Positions 51,907-61,296 of a stretch of DNA of 64,000 bases are shown in pieces. Source of the stretch: Schizochytrium sp. TIO01 (Eukaryota > Sar > Bigyra > Thraustochytrida > Thraustochytriidae); NCBI GenBank assembly GCA_004764695.1, contig SMSO01000004.1:332501-396500 (forward strand). The letters are read 5' to 3'. Within the stretch, counting starts at the first letter, position 1; every line of letters begins with the position of its first letter. Made by a program: the position numbers and the translations under genes. The notes under the pieces are model-generated. The model worked only from the letters and a program-made list of their open reading frames with translations. It ran no database searches and was not told the DNA's origin.

Positions 51907-54030
51907 TTAAACACGCTCAAGCTTTACTCCACGAAAAACTGCACGGTTTGCAGCAAGTTGCATACCAAGCTTGAACGCTGGTGGAAGGTAGTTTCCTTGT
52001 TGTGCATCCTGATATGCTACACGTAGCATTCGTGCCACATCTGCCTTCTTGAAGCCATAATGAGTTGTGTTCTCCTCGGGCTCAGCAGCATCCCCGCCAC
52101 GAGTTGTTCTCAGATGCTGATCAAATTTATCAAGCAAAGTATCCAACGTTGTACTCTTCAAGGGTTTTGTCGTGGCCAGATCACAGACGCCCCCAATTAA
52201 ATCATCAGACGAAGCTTCGATCAAAATTCCATCGTCCATATTCTGCCGAGGAACAGACCCAGCTGGCAATAAAGATACAAACAAAACAGCTCCGCGAGGT
52301 GTTGAAGCAGCAGTTCGTCGTGCTAGATCGGCGATTGTGCGTGCTTGCGAAGTTTCAATCTCAGCATCAATAAACACTAACCCATAAAATGTAATTGCAT
52401 TTGCACTTTTGATCGATGCTCTGTATTTAAGATGTGCGATGGCGTCTTTACAAGAAATGGCCAATTCAGACTCAATCTGTCGCCTCTTGAGCAACTTCTC
52501 CATCTGTAATTGTGCCTTGAAATCGCTAGGCTCGACAATAAGAACTCGCGGTGGACTTCGCTCCTTTACAATATTTACTGACCTTGAACCCATGATACTT
52601 GCTCGTACGAGGCGAGCACGATGAAATACCAGATATGCTGGCAATGTTTGAATACCGAAACGATTCGTCATATATCTTGAATGCGTCATCGCAAAGCTGT
52701 ACACCTTCGTTGGTGGTAGACCTAAAGCATCTTCAGTCTGGTTATTATTATTGGCCAAACCTTCACCTTGAAGATCAGATTCAATCATTTCAAATAGTTG
52801 TCGAGCACGTACGCAAAGTTGATCATCCTCGCGCAGACACACAACAACAACCAACTCATTCGGATGTGCATTAAGGGTTTGGTCTAGCGTTCCCGGTGTT
52901 ACACACGGGAGCTTACGCAAACTTTGCAGCTCCACGTGAACAGGGAGATCACGAGAATACCGCCCGGAAGCACTTCTCAACATAAAACTGCGACGTAAAA
53001 CTGGATTAGATTTTCTCAACTTTTCACGAATTTCTAGCTCTGTAGGCCATACATCGGGCAATGCACCTAGTGGAGACATTCGACCGTCGTTTGCCTCCGC
53101 AAATAGCCGGTCAGCTGGAACCACACCGCACAAATCAGCGTTTAGAGGAAGGTTTCCTATTTCATGACCAGTCTCAGAAATTCGTGGAACCTCAGACATC
53201 GTGCGCTCAAAGGCCTCTTGTTTCCAGATACCGTCTAAATGAGTTGTTGCGAAATTCCCATTTTCAATGCGCTCTTGGTAAGGGTCAAAGGCATTCTCGA
53301 GCTTCTCCATGACCTGACGAACCTCGCCAGAGTGCTGGATGTTGCGGCTTGCAGGTTTGTTCAAATTACGCAGACTTGCATACTCTTCCACGAGCTCGCG
53401 CTGGCGATCCTGCAGAGTCTTTGTTTTCATTCGGGGAATTAATTTGCCACGATGAGCCCCAGTCCGTACAATCTCGCAATTTGAAAGATAACTCTCTCGA
53501 CGCCGCAACTGTCGTCCGCATTGAAAAAGACGAGAAACACCTTCACACGAAAAACGCACCTCAATATCGTCCCGTCCGTTAAAAGTAAATACTAAGTGGT
53601 CGTTTAAGCAGATGCGAAGTGGGAGATCAGGGAGTGTGCCACATTGTTGGGCTTTACGGTCCCATTTCCATTCGCATAAGATTGAACCTTCCAAAGTTGA
53701 CAACAAACCCCCGTGTTTTGTCATGACAAGCCGAGAGCTGTCTGGGTCTCCACCATTATCCATTGCGCAACCGACTGCATTCTCGTCTAATGAGCAAATC
53801 AGAGTCCCACCTACATCTCGGTCATAGAAATAATAATTGTACTTTTCGCCGTTCCCTGTATTTGACTGCGCAACAACTACAGCAACTTTTCCATCCGGAT
53901 AATACACTTGGCCAGCTTGCCCATTGGTGAACAAAAATGCTTTCTTTCCATTATTGTACCGCTGCTCACGTAGCTTTAGATCCCCGGAAGCTGTGCTCGG
54001 GGCTCTCACAATGGACTCCTCGTTCGACAT
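51907..54030 (-). CDS. FAM194-domain protein fused to thioredoxin-like and response-regulator receiver domains
   Basis: 707 residues from the ATG at 54030. Residues ~23-200 match the FAM194/ERICH6 C-terminal domain (FTNGQAGQVYYPDGKVAVVV, then LPLRICLNDHLVFTFNGRDD). A helical linker follows. Residues ~380-480 look like a thioredoxin fold: NELVVVVCLREDDQLC in place of the WCGPC strand, and FGIQTLPAYLVFHRARLV with the cis-Pro. Only one Cys remains, so redox activity is unlikely. Residues ~495-640 look like a receiver domain: VLIVEPSD, phosphoacceptor-position Asp555 in LVFIDAEI, Ser586 after a strand, and the conserved Lys-Pro pair at 622-623 (TKPLKSTTLDTLL). The three invariant receiver positions are present, so phosphorylation is possible. 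No histidine kinase is in the window. FAM194 proteins are poorly characterised. A possible upstream exon is discussed in the findings. Confidence 0.75.
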   Translation of the reverse strand: MSNEESIVRAPSTASGDLKLREQRYNNGKKAFLFTNGQAGQVYYPDGKVAVVVAQSNTGNGEKYNYYFYDRDVGGTLICSLDENAVGCAMDNGGDPDSSRLVMTKHGGLLSTLEGSILCEWKWDRKAQQCGTLPDLPLRICLNDHLVFTFNGRDDIEVRFSCEGVSRLFQCGRQLRRRESYLSNCEIVRTGAHRGKLIPRMKTKTLQDRQRELVEEYASLRNLNKPASRNIQHSGEVRQVMEKLENAFDPYQERIENGNFATTHLDGIWKQEAFERTMSEVPRISETGHEIGNLPLNADLCGVVPADRLFAEANDGRMSPLGALPDVWPTELEIREKLRKSNPVLRRSFMLRSASGRYSRDLPVHVELQSLRKLPCVTPGTLDQTLNAHPNELVVVVCLREDDQLCVRARQLFEMIESDLQGEGLANNNNQTEDALGLPPTKVYSFAMTHSRYMTNRFGIQTLPAYLVFHRARLVRASIMGSRSVNIVKERSPPRVLIVEPSDFKAQLQMEKLLKRRQIESELAISCKDAIAHLKYRASIKSANAITFYGLVFIDAEIETSQARTIADLARRTAASTPRGAVLFVSLLPAGSVPRQNMDDGILIEASSDDLIGGVCDLATTKPLKSTTLDTLLDKFDQHLRTTRGGDAAEPEENTTHYGFKKADVARMLRVAYQDAQQGNYLPPAFKLGMQLAANRAVFRGVKLERV

Positions 54031-54638
54031 CGTCAAACAATCATGCACTACACAGCCTAAGGCGGAAAAACTTTTTTACCACTAAGACAGACCTCCTACT
54101 AAAGCCAAATTCACAGATTGATGTCTTTCCGAATTCCACTAGCGTTGGCCTTTTGATTACCGCGCCGTTTTCATATGTCAGGGCAAAGTCTCTTCCCCCA
54201 AAGAAGCCTTGCGATTGGTTCAAGCACCAGCAAGTACCTCCAGCCTGCTGTGCAACCAAGTTACTGTCAGTATCCAATAGAAGATCAGCTGTACTGATTC
54301 TTTCTTGAATCTGTCTCAGCACGTTGGCCACGAACGTTTATCTATCGCTGTGTCTCCAAATCTCACCAAAAACTTGCCTTTGATTATCATTCGTCCATCT
54401 CCCTCTTCGTACTGATGAACGGATATATTTTTTGCCTCCTCTCTTTTCTCTTTTTAATTGTGACCTCCTCCGTGTGTCATGCAGACGCTCAGTCTTTCCT
54501 GCTTTTCTTTTCTTGTTTATTCTTAGGTCGGGAGTACATCAATTACATGAATCAATCACTAATCGATTGATTGAGCTCTGATCGGGCTCGATCCCACTTC
54601 TTCCTAAGTTTCTGCGGCTCCTTTGGCCGAGTAGCAGG
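54031..54638. promoter_or_regulatory. Divergent region between FAM194-REC gene and SMIM4 gene
   Basis: 608 bp between divergent start codons. On the minus strand, 54041-54337 is open with protein-like composition (GGRDFALTYENGAVIK) but has no ATG. It could be an extra upstream exon of the FAM194 gene. The rest is AT-rich promoter-like sequence. Confidence 0.4.
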
Positions 54639-55226
54639 ATGGACGCAGCCACCAGGCGAGCACTTGCACGCGCCATGCCGCTGTGCTTCGTTGTTGGAGC
54701 CGGCATGGAGCTCTTTATGATCAAGGTGCCCATCGGAGGCCAGACGTTCTGTAAGTGAATGAGAGCCTTCTTCTTAAAAGCAGGGGCTGTGGAAAGTTTG
54801 GACTATGATCGCTGGGTTATTGTGGCACAAAGTCTCAGAGTTTGGTTCTGATAACCTACAAACTCGATTATTTTGAAGGGGATAGCTTTGGGTAACTGAC
54901 AGGACTATTTTTATTTGTATTTTGCTGGAATTTCATGGGTGGGCGTCAATATCTGATAATGTCTCGGGGCTGGTCTAATATGAATTGCCTGAATCTTTCC
55001 AACTCTTGGAATAACTCAACTTGTGGAATATTACGATGCCTGTTTTAACGGATTTGCACCTTCAGATGATGTGGCTCGGCGGAAATCTGCAGAACGTCTT
55101 GAAGAAGAGCTTGCCAATGAGGCTCGCGCACGAGCTGAGCGCGAGGCTCGTCGCAAGCGTCTCGAAGCCAAGTATAACATGGACTTGGGCAACGACATCT
55201 CGGATGAAGCTTCTCCCGCTCAATAG
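54639..55226 (+). CDS. SMIM4: SMIM4/UQCC5-like mitochondrial complex III assembly factor, two exons
   Basis: Exon 1 is 54639-54750 and exon 2 is 55066-55226, joined over a 315-bp intron (donor GTAAGTG at 54751, acceptor TTTGCACCTTCAG ending 55065). The join splits a Tyr codon and gives 90 residues. The spliced core PLCFVVGAGMELFMIKV followed by PIGGQTFYDVARRKSAERL matches vertebrate SMIM4 (UQCC5), which has a membrane segment followed by MIKVRVGxETFYDVxRRKxxER. SMIM4 sits in the inner mitochondrial membrane and helps assemble complex III, acting with cytochrome b assembly factors. The C-terminus is a charged helix. The match spans the exon junction, which confirms the intron. Confidence 0.85.
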
Positions 55227-55999
55227 AGGTCTCGTCTTGAAAGCTGTGAGAACAATATTTTTGCTTCTCTCTCTCGGGTCTACGATTTGCGAGGCCGCAA
55301 CGTAAAGATGTGCCTCGGCTGTTCAGCACCAAGAGAAACTCAGACACGCGACCATGTTATCATCAAAACGATTAAAATAAACCAAAAAAAAGTTGACAAT
55401 AATAGGAATGTTTCGCATGATGTATGAATTTGACAATTGCTAATTTTGCCTTCTTAGTGATTGAATTTCTTGCAGCTGAAATGAGTTGTTTATCAGCTCT
55501 TCACAAGAGCAAAGTAGTTGCAGTCATACTTATGCTGGAAGTCTATATGCCAAGTAAAGCAATTAATTTGAGTCGAAAATATTCTACCACGGTAATTATA
55601 AAATATACGTGAAATTGTTTCTTTCAGAATTCTGGAATGGTGATAAATGAGTCTTGTGTTACATCTCTTTTCATGTTTTCCTTTACTTTCAAATATAGTT
55701 GAACTCTCATCACTTCAGAAAAATCAAGGATTATATTTGGAAGATAAGGCAACTATTTGTACTTCTAATTGAAAGCAGGAAATGTATTTTAGATGCATAA
55801 AGGGGATCCAATGAAAACAATATATGTAAACTGGCGCAGACCCATTGCGCGCAAATAGAGAAAACCCTTTCTGGACCTCACTATCTAGACTATTGATATC
55901 AAAAACATAATACAAATAAGAAAGTATCCCTCGCGTATTATGGGGAAGGATGAACGGCAGAAGCGAGGCAATCTTGGTGTGAAAAGCAACTCGCCCGAG
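55227..55999. other. Convergent spacer
   Basis: 773 bp of AT-rich sequence between converging SMIM4 and CENP-O genes. No gene seen. Confidence 0.5.
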
Positions 56000-57106
56000 T
56001 TAGATCGCTTCGTCCTCTAGCAGATGGGTGCTCTCCTTGAATACATGAGCTAATGAAAGACCCATGGGAGGTTGAGGCAACGATGAAACGCGCACCCGCA
56101 CAGCAGACTTGCCGAACAGCTGAACCTCATCGGGGACTGTGTCTAGTAGTGTCTTGTACATAACACGTATGCGCGCCTGTTTCAATGCCACACCTGCAAA
56201 TGTGATGACATCGTAAGCACCTCCAGTATTCGCCTCAAGGTCGCCTTCCTCATGAGCATTAACGATAGCTCTTGTCTGCTCGCGCCTTGTAACAAACGCA
56301 TTTGCATACGCCTGGACCCTTCGAACAAACTCTGCAAACTCAAACTCTACATAAAGATCTTCCACAGGAATAAAATGCGGAAGCGTATGTCTTTGCAGCT
56401 CCATCTCGCTCTTCCCTGCTCTGCGGTAAGTTTTAAAGATCATATAATACCTTTCATGATACCGTCCTTCATGTGAGGCGTCAATTCTCAGACCCATCAT
56501 ACGGTCTGCAGGCCGTGTTGCCTGAGTGCGGAACATTGAAATGCCTGCCAGTCTGTATGCCAGTTGCACGTCGGCAAGTGCTCGGAGCGAGACGGTTTCG
56601 CGTGTGCCAGCAACCTCGAGACCCAATGTTGCGCTGCTTCTAAGGCTCCCAGGCTCTGCTTTGTCCTCATCATCCACAGCGAGATTGGCCCTACTCTTTA
56701 AATTATCTTGACGGTTTCCAGTCTCTGCTTCGTTTTCATCTTCTAGAGCACGTTTTCGAGAGCGCTCGCGAATAAGGTCTGCAACTGTAGCAATCACAAC
56801 ATCGCCGTTCTCAAGATCATCGGCTGCAGCGGCACTCAAGGCTTTTCTATGGTTCTTGCGAGCTGCAAGAGGAACTTCATCACTGGCAGCATCAGCAATT
56901 AGCTCTCTCTCACGTTTTCGCCTAAGCGAGGCGCGGAGACGACGGTCACGAGCGCCAAGATCAGCCAGGAGCTCGCGAAGAGCTGCCGATCGCTCTGATT
57001 TCTGCCGGGACGTCTCCTGCCGCGACAGAAGCTCTTGAGACTGCGCACGAAGCGCCTCAAGTTGTCGAACAAGGCCTTGTCCGAGTCCTCCGCCCAGCGC
57101 AGACAT
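56000..57106 (-). CDS. CENPO: CENP-O/Mcm21-like kinetochore protein
   Basis: 368 residues from the ATG at 57106. The first ~70 are a charged coiled coil (LVRQLEALRAQSQELLSRQ), then a disordered region. From about 175 the CENP-O fold begins: VQLAYRLAGISMFRTQ, GLRIDASHEGRYHERYYMIF, and the family's hallmark QRHTLPHFIPVEDLY, followed by EFAEFVRRVQAYANAFVTRR. CENP-O (yeast Mcm21) pairs with CENP-P and belongs to the inner kinetochore CCAN, linking CENP-A chromatin to microtubule-binding proteins. An open extension upstream of 57106 translates into an unlikely hydrophobic/Lys-rich stretch and is taken as 5' UTR. Sequence divergence is high, as usual for CCAN proteins, but the HTLPxFIP block is diagnostic. 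Confidence 0.8.
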   Translation of the reverse strand: MSALGGGLGQGLVRQLEALRAQSQELLSRQETSRQKSERSAALRELLADLGARDRRLRASLRRKRERELIADAASDEVPLAARKNHRKALSAAAADDLENGDVVIATVADLIRERSRKRALEDENEAETGNRQDNLKSRANLAVDDEDKAEPGSLRSSATLGLEVAGTRETVSLRALADVQLAYRLAGISMFRTQATRPADRMMGLRIDASHEGRYHERYYMIFKTYRRAGKSEMELQRHTLPHFIPVEDLYVEFEFAEFVRRVQAYANAFVTRREQTRAIVNAHEEGDLEANTGGAYDVITFAGVALKQARIRVMYKTLLDTVPDEVQLFGKSAVRVRVSSLPQPPMGLSLAHVFKESTHLLEDEAI

Positions 57107-57988
57107 CGCCCAGATCGAGCTTTGCCTGCCTTGATATTGGAGATAGGGTTGGTTTGGTTTTTTCTTCAATTTGAGTTTTTTCCAAACCTTGAGAAAAGAA
57201 AGCCAAAAAGAACACAAAGAACAATCCGAAAAGAACGCTAAAGAGAGTCTAACGACCGTAGCAAAACAAATCGTTGAAATTAGGAGTGATGAGGCATTTT
57301 GTGATTCTGCGGTGAGATTTGTGAATTGCAAGGGCTTGAGATCAGATGTTGAGTGCATCACTCACACATAATCGTGTGGTGATGAGAGCGGTGTGTATTA
57401 GAGCGGCAGTCACCTGTTTGAAGACTGATGATTATATGCTGCAATACTTAGTTTTAGAAATGATGCTGATTAGTAACACAGGTAGCTGTTGACTGAATCG
57501 AGTTTTGCGACTTCGTTTCTCTTATACATTTTCTTTTATAAGTCCTTGAAAAAACCATGTTTCCGCGAATCAAAATTGGTTATCATGAAGACCAAAGATC
57601 ATCTAGAACCACTTAATCGCTTGAGCTCCATGATTGTTTTAAATTGTAGGCATAGCTGGAATGCGCATCATCCACTCACAAGGCCTATAATTGCAGTTGA
57701 GCTCAGCAGCCAACCGCGGGGATCTCTTACTTGCCTCCCGCAAAGTAGAATGTCCTTGCGGGCACAACCAACTTTTAGTCGATAACGTTTTATGAGAAGG
57801 TATATATATTTATTTTTTTTAAATTTTAATTAAACCAGAAAAAGGTTTTGTGAAGAAAGATACCTTTTGAGGCAAAGGCCGTCACAGAATAAGGTTGTCG
57901 TTCGATTCTTTCGATCGAGCAGCAGTGCGTATACACCTGGTGTTGGAGGAAGTCTTGTGGAGCTTCAGGTTGCTAAAATCGCTTAAGG
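57107..57988. promoter_or_regulatory. Divergent region between CENP-O and NIF3 genes
   Basis: About 880 bp between divergent start codons containing both promoters. AT-rich, with a T/A run near 57805-57830. No further gene seen. Confidence 0.4.
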
Positions 57989-58886
57989 ATGACTGACCTG
58001 AGCCGCCGTGTGCCTCGAGGATTTCGTCAGCGGGTGGTGCAGGAGCTGCAGAAGTTCTTTCCGCTTTCGCTCGCGGAGAGCTGGGATAACACGGGCCTCC
58101 TTGTGGACCCCGGCAATGACGGTGAGGCAGAAGAGGCTGTTGGTGTCCTGCTTACCAAATGATCTGACGGAGCAAGTCCTGGAAGAGGCCGTGAGTCTCG
58201 GAGTTGGTACGATTGTGACTTACCACCCGATGCCATTTCAAGGTCAAAAACGACTCACTCAAAAAGACGCTACGCAGCGCATTGTCACGAAATGTATTCG
58301 CAACGATATCTGGGTCTACAGCCCACATACGGCCTGTGATAACTCAATGCACGGTGTGAACGACTGGCTTGCTAGCATGTTCGGAGACGACGCCAAGGTT
58401 GAGCCCATTGTACCCATCGAAGGCGAAGGTATCCCTGCTGGGAGCGGTCGAGGTCGCCGTGTGGAACTCCGTGAAGCACGTAACCTTGGAGAGGTTATCC
58501 AAGATATTAAGAAGATTGCACAAGTACCTCACGCACGGTTTGCTCCTGCTAATAAGTTCCTCGAAGCAACAGTACGTCGCGATGCCACTTCTGTAGCAGA
58601 AATTCTCAAGACTGCCCAGGTCAAGTCAGCTGTTGTACAGGCAGGCTCAGGCGCCTCAGTCCTGTCTTCAGCGGTAGATGTTGACCTTTGGGTGAGCGGC
58701 GAGATGTCTCATCACGAGGTCCTTGCTGCGAATGCACAGGGCGTCTCCGTGGTACTTCTGGAGCACTCCAACAGCGAGCGGGCTTACCTTCATCACCTTG
58801 CTAAACGCCTCTCAGAAATCTCTTTCATCCCAGCGGGTGCAGTTCAGGTGTCAACCCTTGACGCAGATCCTCTCCACGTGGTATAA
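57989..58886 (+). CDS. NIF3L1: NIF3-like metal-binding protein, reading frame shifted by +1
   Basis: The conserved N-terminus is read from the ATG at 57989 (LSLAESWDNTGLLVDPG, then EEAVGVLLTK) and meets TGA at 58160-58162. The rest of the family sequence continues in the +1 frame: DLTEQVLEEAVSLGVGTIVT, YHPMPF, then YSPHTACDN and GEMSHHEVLAANAQG. Skipping the T at 58160 gives an uninterrupted 298-residue protein with all metal ligands (YHP, SPHT, MSHH, and Glu in LLEHSNSERAYL). NIF3 proteins are di-metal hydrolase-like, hexameric in many species, with poorly settled function. The shift site is AAA-TGA-T. It could be a sequencing or assembly indel, a real mutation or programmed +1 frameshifting. 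No intron consensus explains it. Confidence 0.85.
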
Positions 58887-59611
58887 ATTCTATTCAAAAA
58901 ATATTAAGCAACACATACAATTCAAACATTTACTATATACATCTCTATAATGTGAATTCACAAATCGCTTTGCTTAGATCTTGGTGCAACTTCTTTTAAA
59001 AGACTACTTCAGCCTTTAGCTGCTTGACACGAAGGATACGCATTTATACTTGCAAGACAGCGAATACTTTGGTATTTATGACTTGAGTATTAAAAGGCAA
59101 CGTATGACAAAGACATCAGTGATAGTTTCTTTAAAGTGGAGTCGCGTGGTTTCCATGCTGTAATGGAAAAGAGTCCTTTCAAAAACCATCAAGACCATTG
59201 ATGTTCTGTTGCTCCGGATACTCGTCAAGCGTAAGAGAGGCGCTACAAATACCAGGTTGGTTACAATTCACGGGAATAATGGATATCTGAAGTAAGAATA
59301 GTATATTTCTGGATGTAATGGAAAATGAAAGGGTAAAAGCAAAGAAACAAATGACAAAGTCGAAGAAAGAGTATCGAGCTTGTGGAATGAGAAAAAAAAG
59401 TGGTACAGTTCACACAACTTCTTTAGTAAATTGGCATAGATGTGTAAAGTAGCACATAGTGTTGTGGTAGGTTGGGATAAAATTACCCAGAATATTCGAG
59501 TGTACGTCTCGGGCTGATAACCAATCGGTTTTGTTTTTGTTATAGGTTTTGAGTCTGCGCACGGACACGTGTGATAAATTTTGTCGGACACGGCTAGCAA
59601 CAAAAGTACAT
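58887..59611. other. Convergent spacer
   Basis: About 725 bp of AT-rich 3' sequence between NIF3 and the DnaJ gene. If the DnaJ frame is taken as it stands without correction, its tail would extend to 59410. Confidence 0.5.
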
Positions 59612-59674
59612 TTAATAGTAACCACCAAAGCCACCACCAGGGTGGCCACGGAAACCACCGCCGCCCATGCCACC

Positions 59675-59705
<31 letters not shown>

Positions 59706-61296
59706 CGCCACCCATGCCGCCGCCAAAGAACATCTGGAATATTTCATTCGGGTCATGTCCTCCTCCCATAGGTCCGCCCTGTTCAATCTCTTCGAGGGAC
59801 ATACCCTGGTCATACTTGTATTTTTTGTCTGAGTCGGAGAGCACCTCGTATGCCTCACCAACATCCTTAAAGTTATCCTCGGCAGCCTTCTGCTCTTCTT
59901 CAGTCTTACCGGCGTGACGATCAGGGTGCCATTTCAGGGCAGCCTTCTTGTAAGCCTTTTTGATTTCGGCCTCAGTGCTATTCTCTTTGTTGGGGAGTTC
60001 CAAGATTTTGTAGTAGTCTTTGCGAGCTGCCTTCTTCAGCTCGATCTTCGTGTCGCGAATGTTCTTCTGGATCTCATTAGAGCGTCCCATGATGCGTTCT
60101 GCCTGGTCGTAACAGTTGAGTGCTTGCTGAATATTGGCCTTGCCTCCGATCCCACGGAGACATGCAGCACGCCTCATGTAGGCCTTTCCGTAGTCCGGGT
60201 TGAGCTCAATGGCCTTGTCGCAATCCTTCACGGCCTCTTCGAACTTACCCTGCTTCTGCAGAGAGGCAGCCCTGTTAGCATGGAGCTTGGAGTTGAACGC
60301 CTTATTGTCTGGGTCCACCTCAAGGCACTGTGAATACGCCTCAATGGCCTCCTGGTTTCTACCGGCCTTAAAGTGCGCGTTACCGGCCTCCTTAAGGCGC
60401 TCCAACTTGCGAATCTTCTTAATCATCTGTTGGGACTCTTTGTGGTCAGGGTCAAGCTGAAGCGCCTGCTGGAGGTGACGGATAGCATTAGGGAAGTTCT
60501 CCTGAAAGTACAGGCACTGAGCACGGCACATGAGCAGTTCCGAGTCATTCTGGCTCTCGCGCATAAGCTTGGTCGTCAGCGAGTAAGCCTGATCAAAATC
60601 GCCAGCGGCTACAAGTCCCTTAACGCGGATAAGGCCAAGCTCCCGGGATTCAGGGGCCTGCCTTGTGGCAGCTTGTGCGAGTTGCAGAGCTCTTTGGAAT
60701 TGACCTTGACGGATGGCCTCACGAGCAGCCTCGAGTCTCTGGCGAAGCAAGTCTGCCTCCTGGCGCTCCTGAATAGCAGCACTGTTTGTTGGGTCTTTCT
60801 CGAGAGCAGTGCGGATAACCTCGAGCGCCTCTTCGGCCTTGCCGCATTTGATGTATGCCTTTCCAAGACGAATCATGGCCTTGGTATTCTCGGGGTCCAG
60901 CTCAAGGCACTTGCGAAGACTTGCGATCGCCTTGGAGTGTTGCTGCAGCATGATCTCCGCAGCGGCACGGTTGTTGTAGTACGCCGAGTTTTCAGGGTCG
61001 AGCTCAATCGCTGACTCGTAAAGTCGCACCGCGCCATAGTAGTCCTTTTCGCGGTACTTGTCATTACCTTGCTCCTTGAGCTCAGCGGCGCGAGCGGCCT
61101 GCTCCTCCTTCTCCTTCGCCAGCTCCTCATCGCTCTTTACGGCTTCGGTGGCGCTGGCATCGGTTCCATCAGAGGTGTTACCAGCATTTTCATTTTGGTT
61201 CACCTCCTTGTTCTCGCTGTCCTTTTTGCCGTTCTCCTCTACAACAACGTTAGCGGCGTCTACGGCCTCCTGGGTGTTCTCTGACGGGACCTCCAT
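59612..61296 (-). CDS. DNAJC7: TPR-DnaJ co-chaperone, DNAJC7-like, frame shifted near the C-terminus
   Basis: After an acidic N-terminus, TPR repeats fill residues ~65-410 (AAELKEQGNDKYREKDYYGA, LKEAGNAHFKAGRNQEAIEA, and others). A J domain follows at ~427-497 (DYYKILELPNK, HPD at 457-459, EAYEVLSDSDKK), then a Gly/Met-rich tail. This order is that of DNAJC7/TPR2, which links Hsp70 and Hsp90. At codon 531 (59706-59704) the frame as given turns into an improbable AWAAWVAW repeat and runs through to 59410. Skipping two bases restores MGGMGG repeats ending GGGFGGYY and a TAA at 59614-59612, for 560 residues. An indel in the repeat, in the genome or in the assembly, is likely. Upstream of the ATG the frame stays open for another 81 codons without an ATG. 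Confidence 0.9.

Noticed and set aside
59410-59611. Extension of the DnaJ protein beyond the GGM repeat
   Set aside because: The translation changes abruptly to AWAAWVAW and then spacer-like residues, whereas the alternate frame keeps family-like Gly/Met repeats and ends properly.
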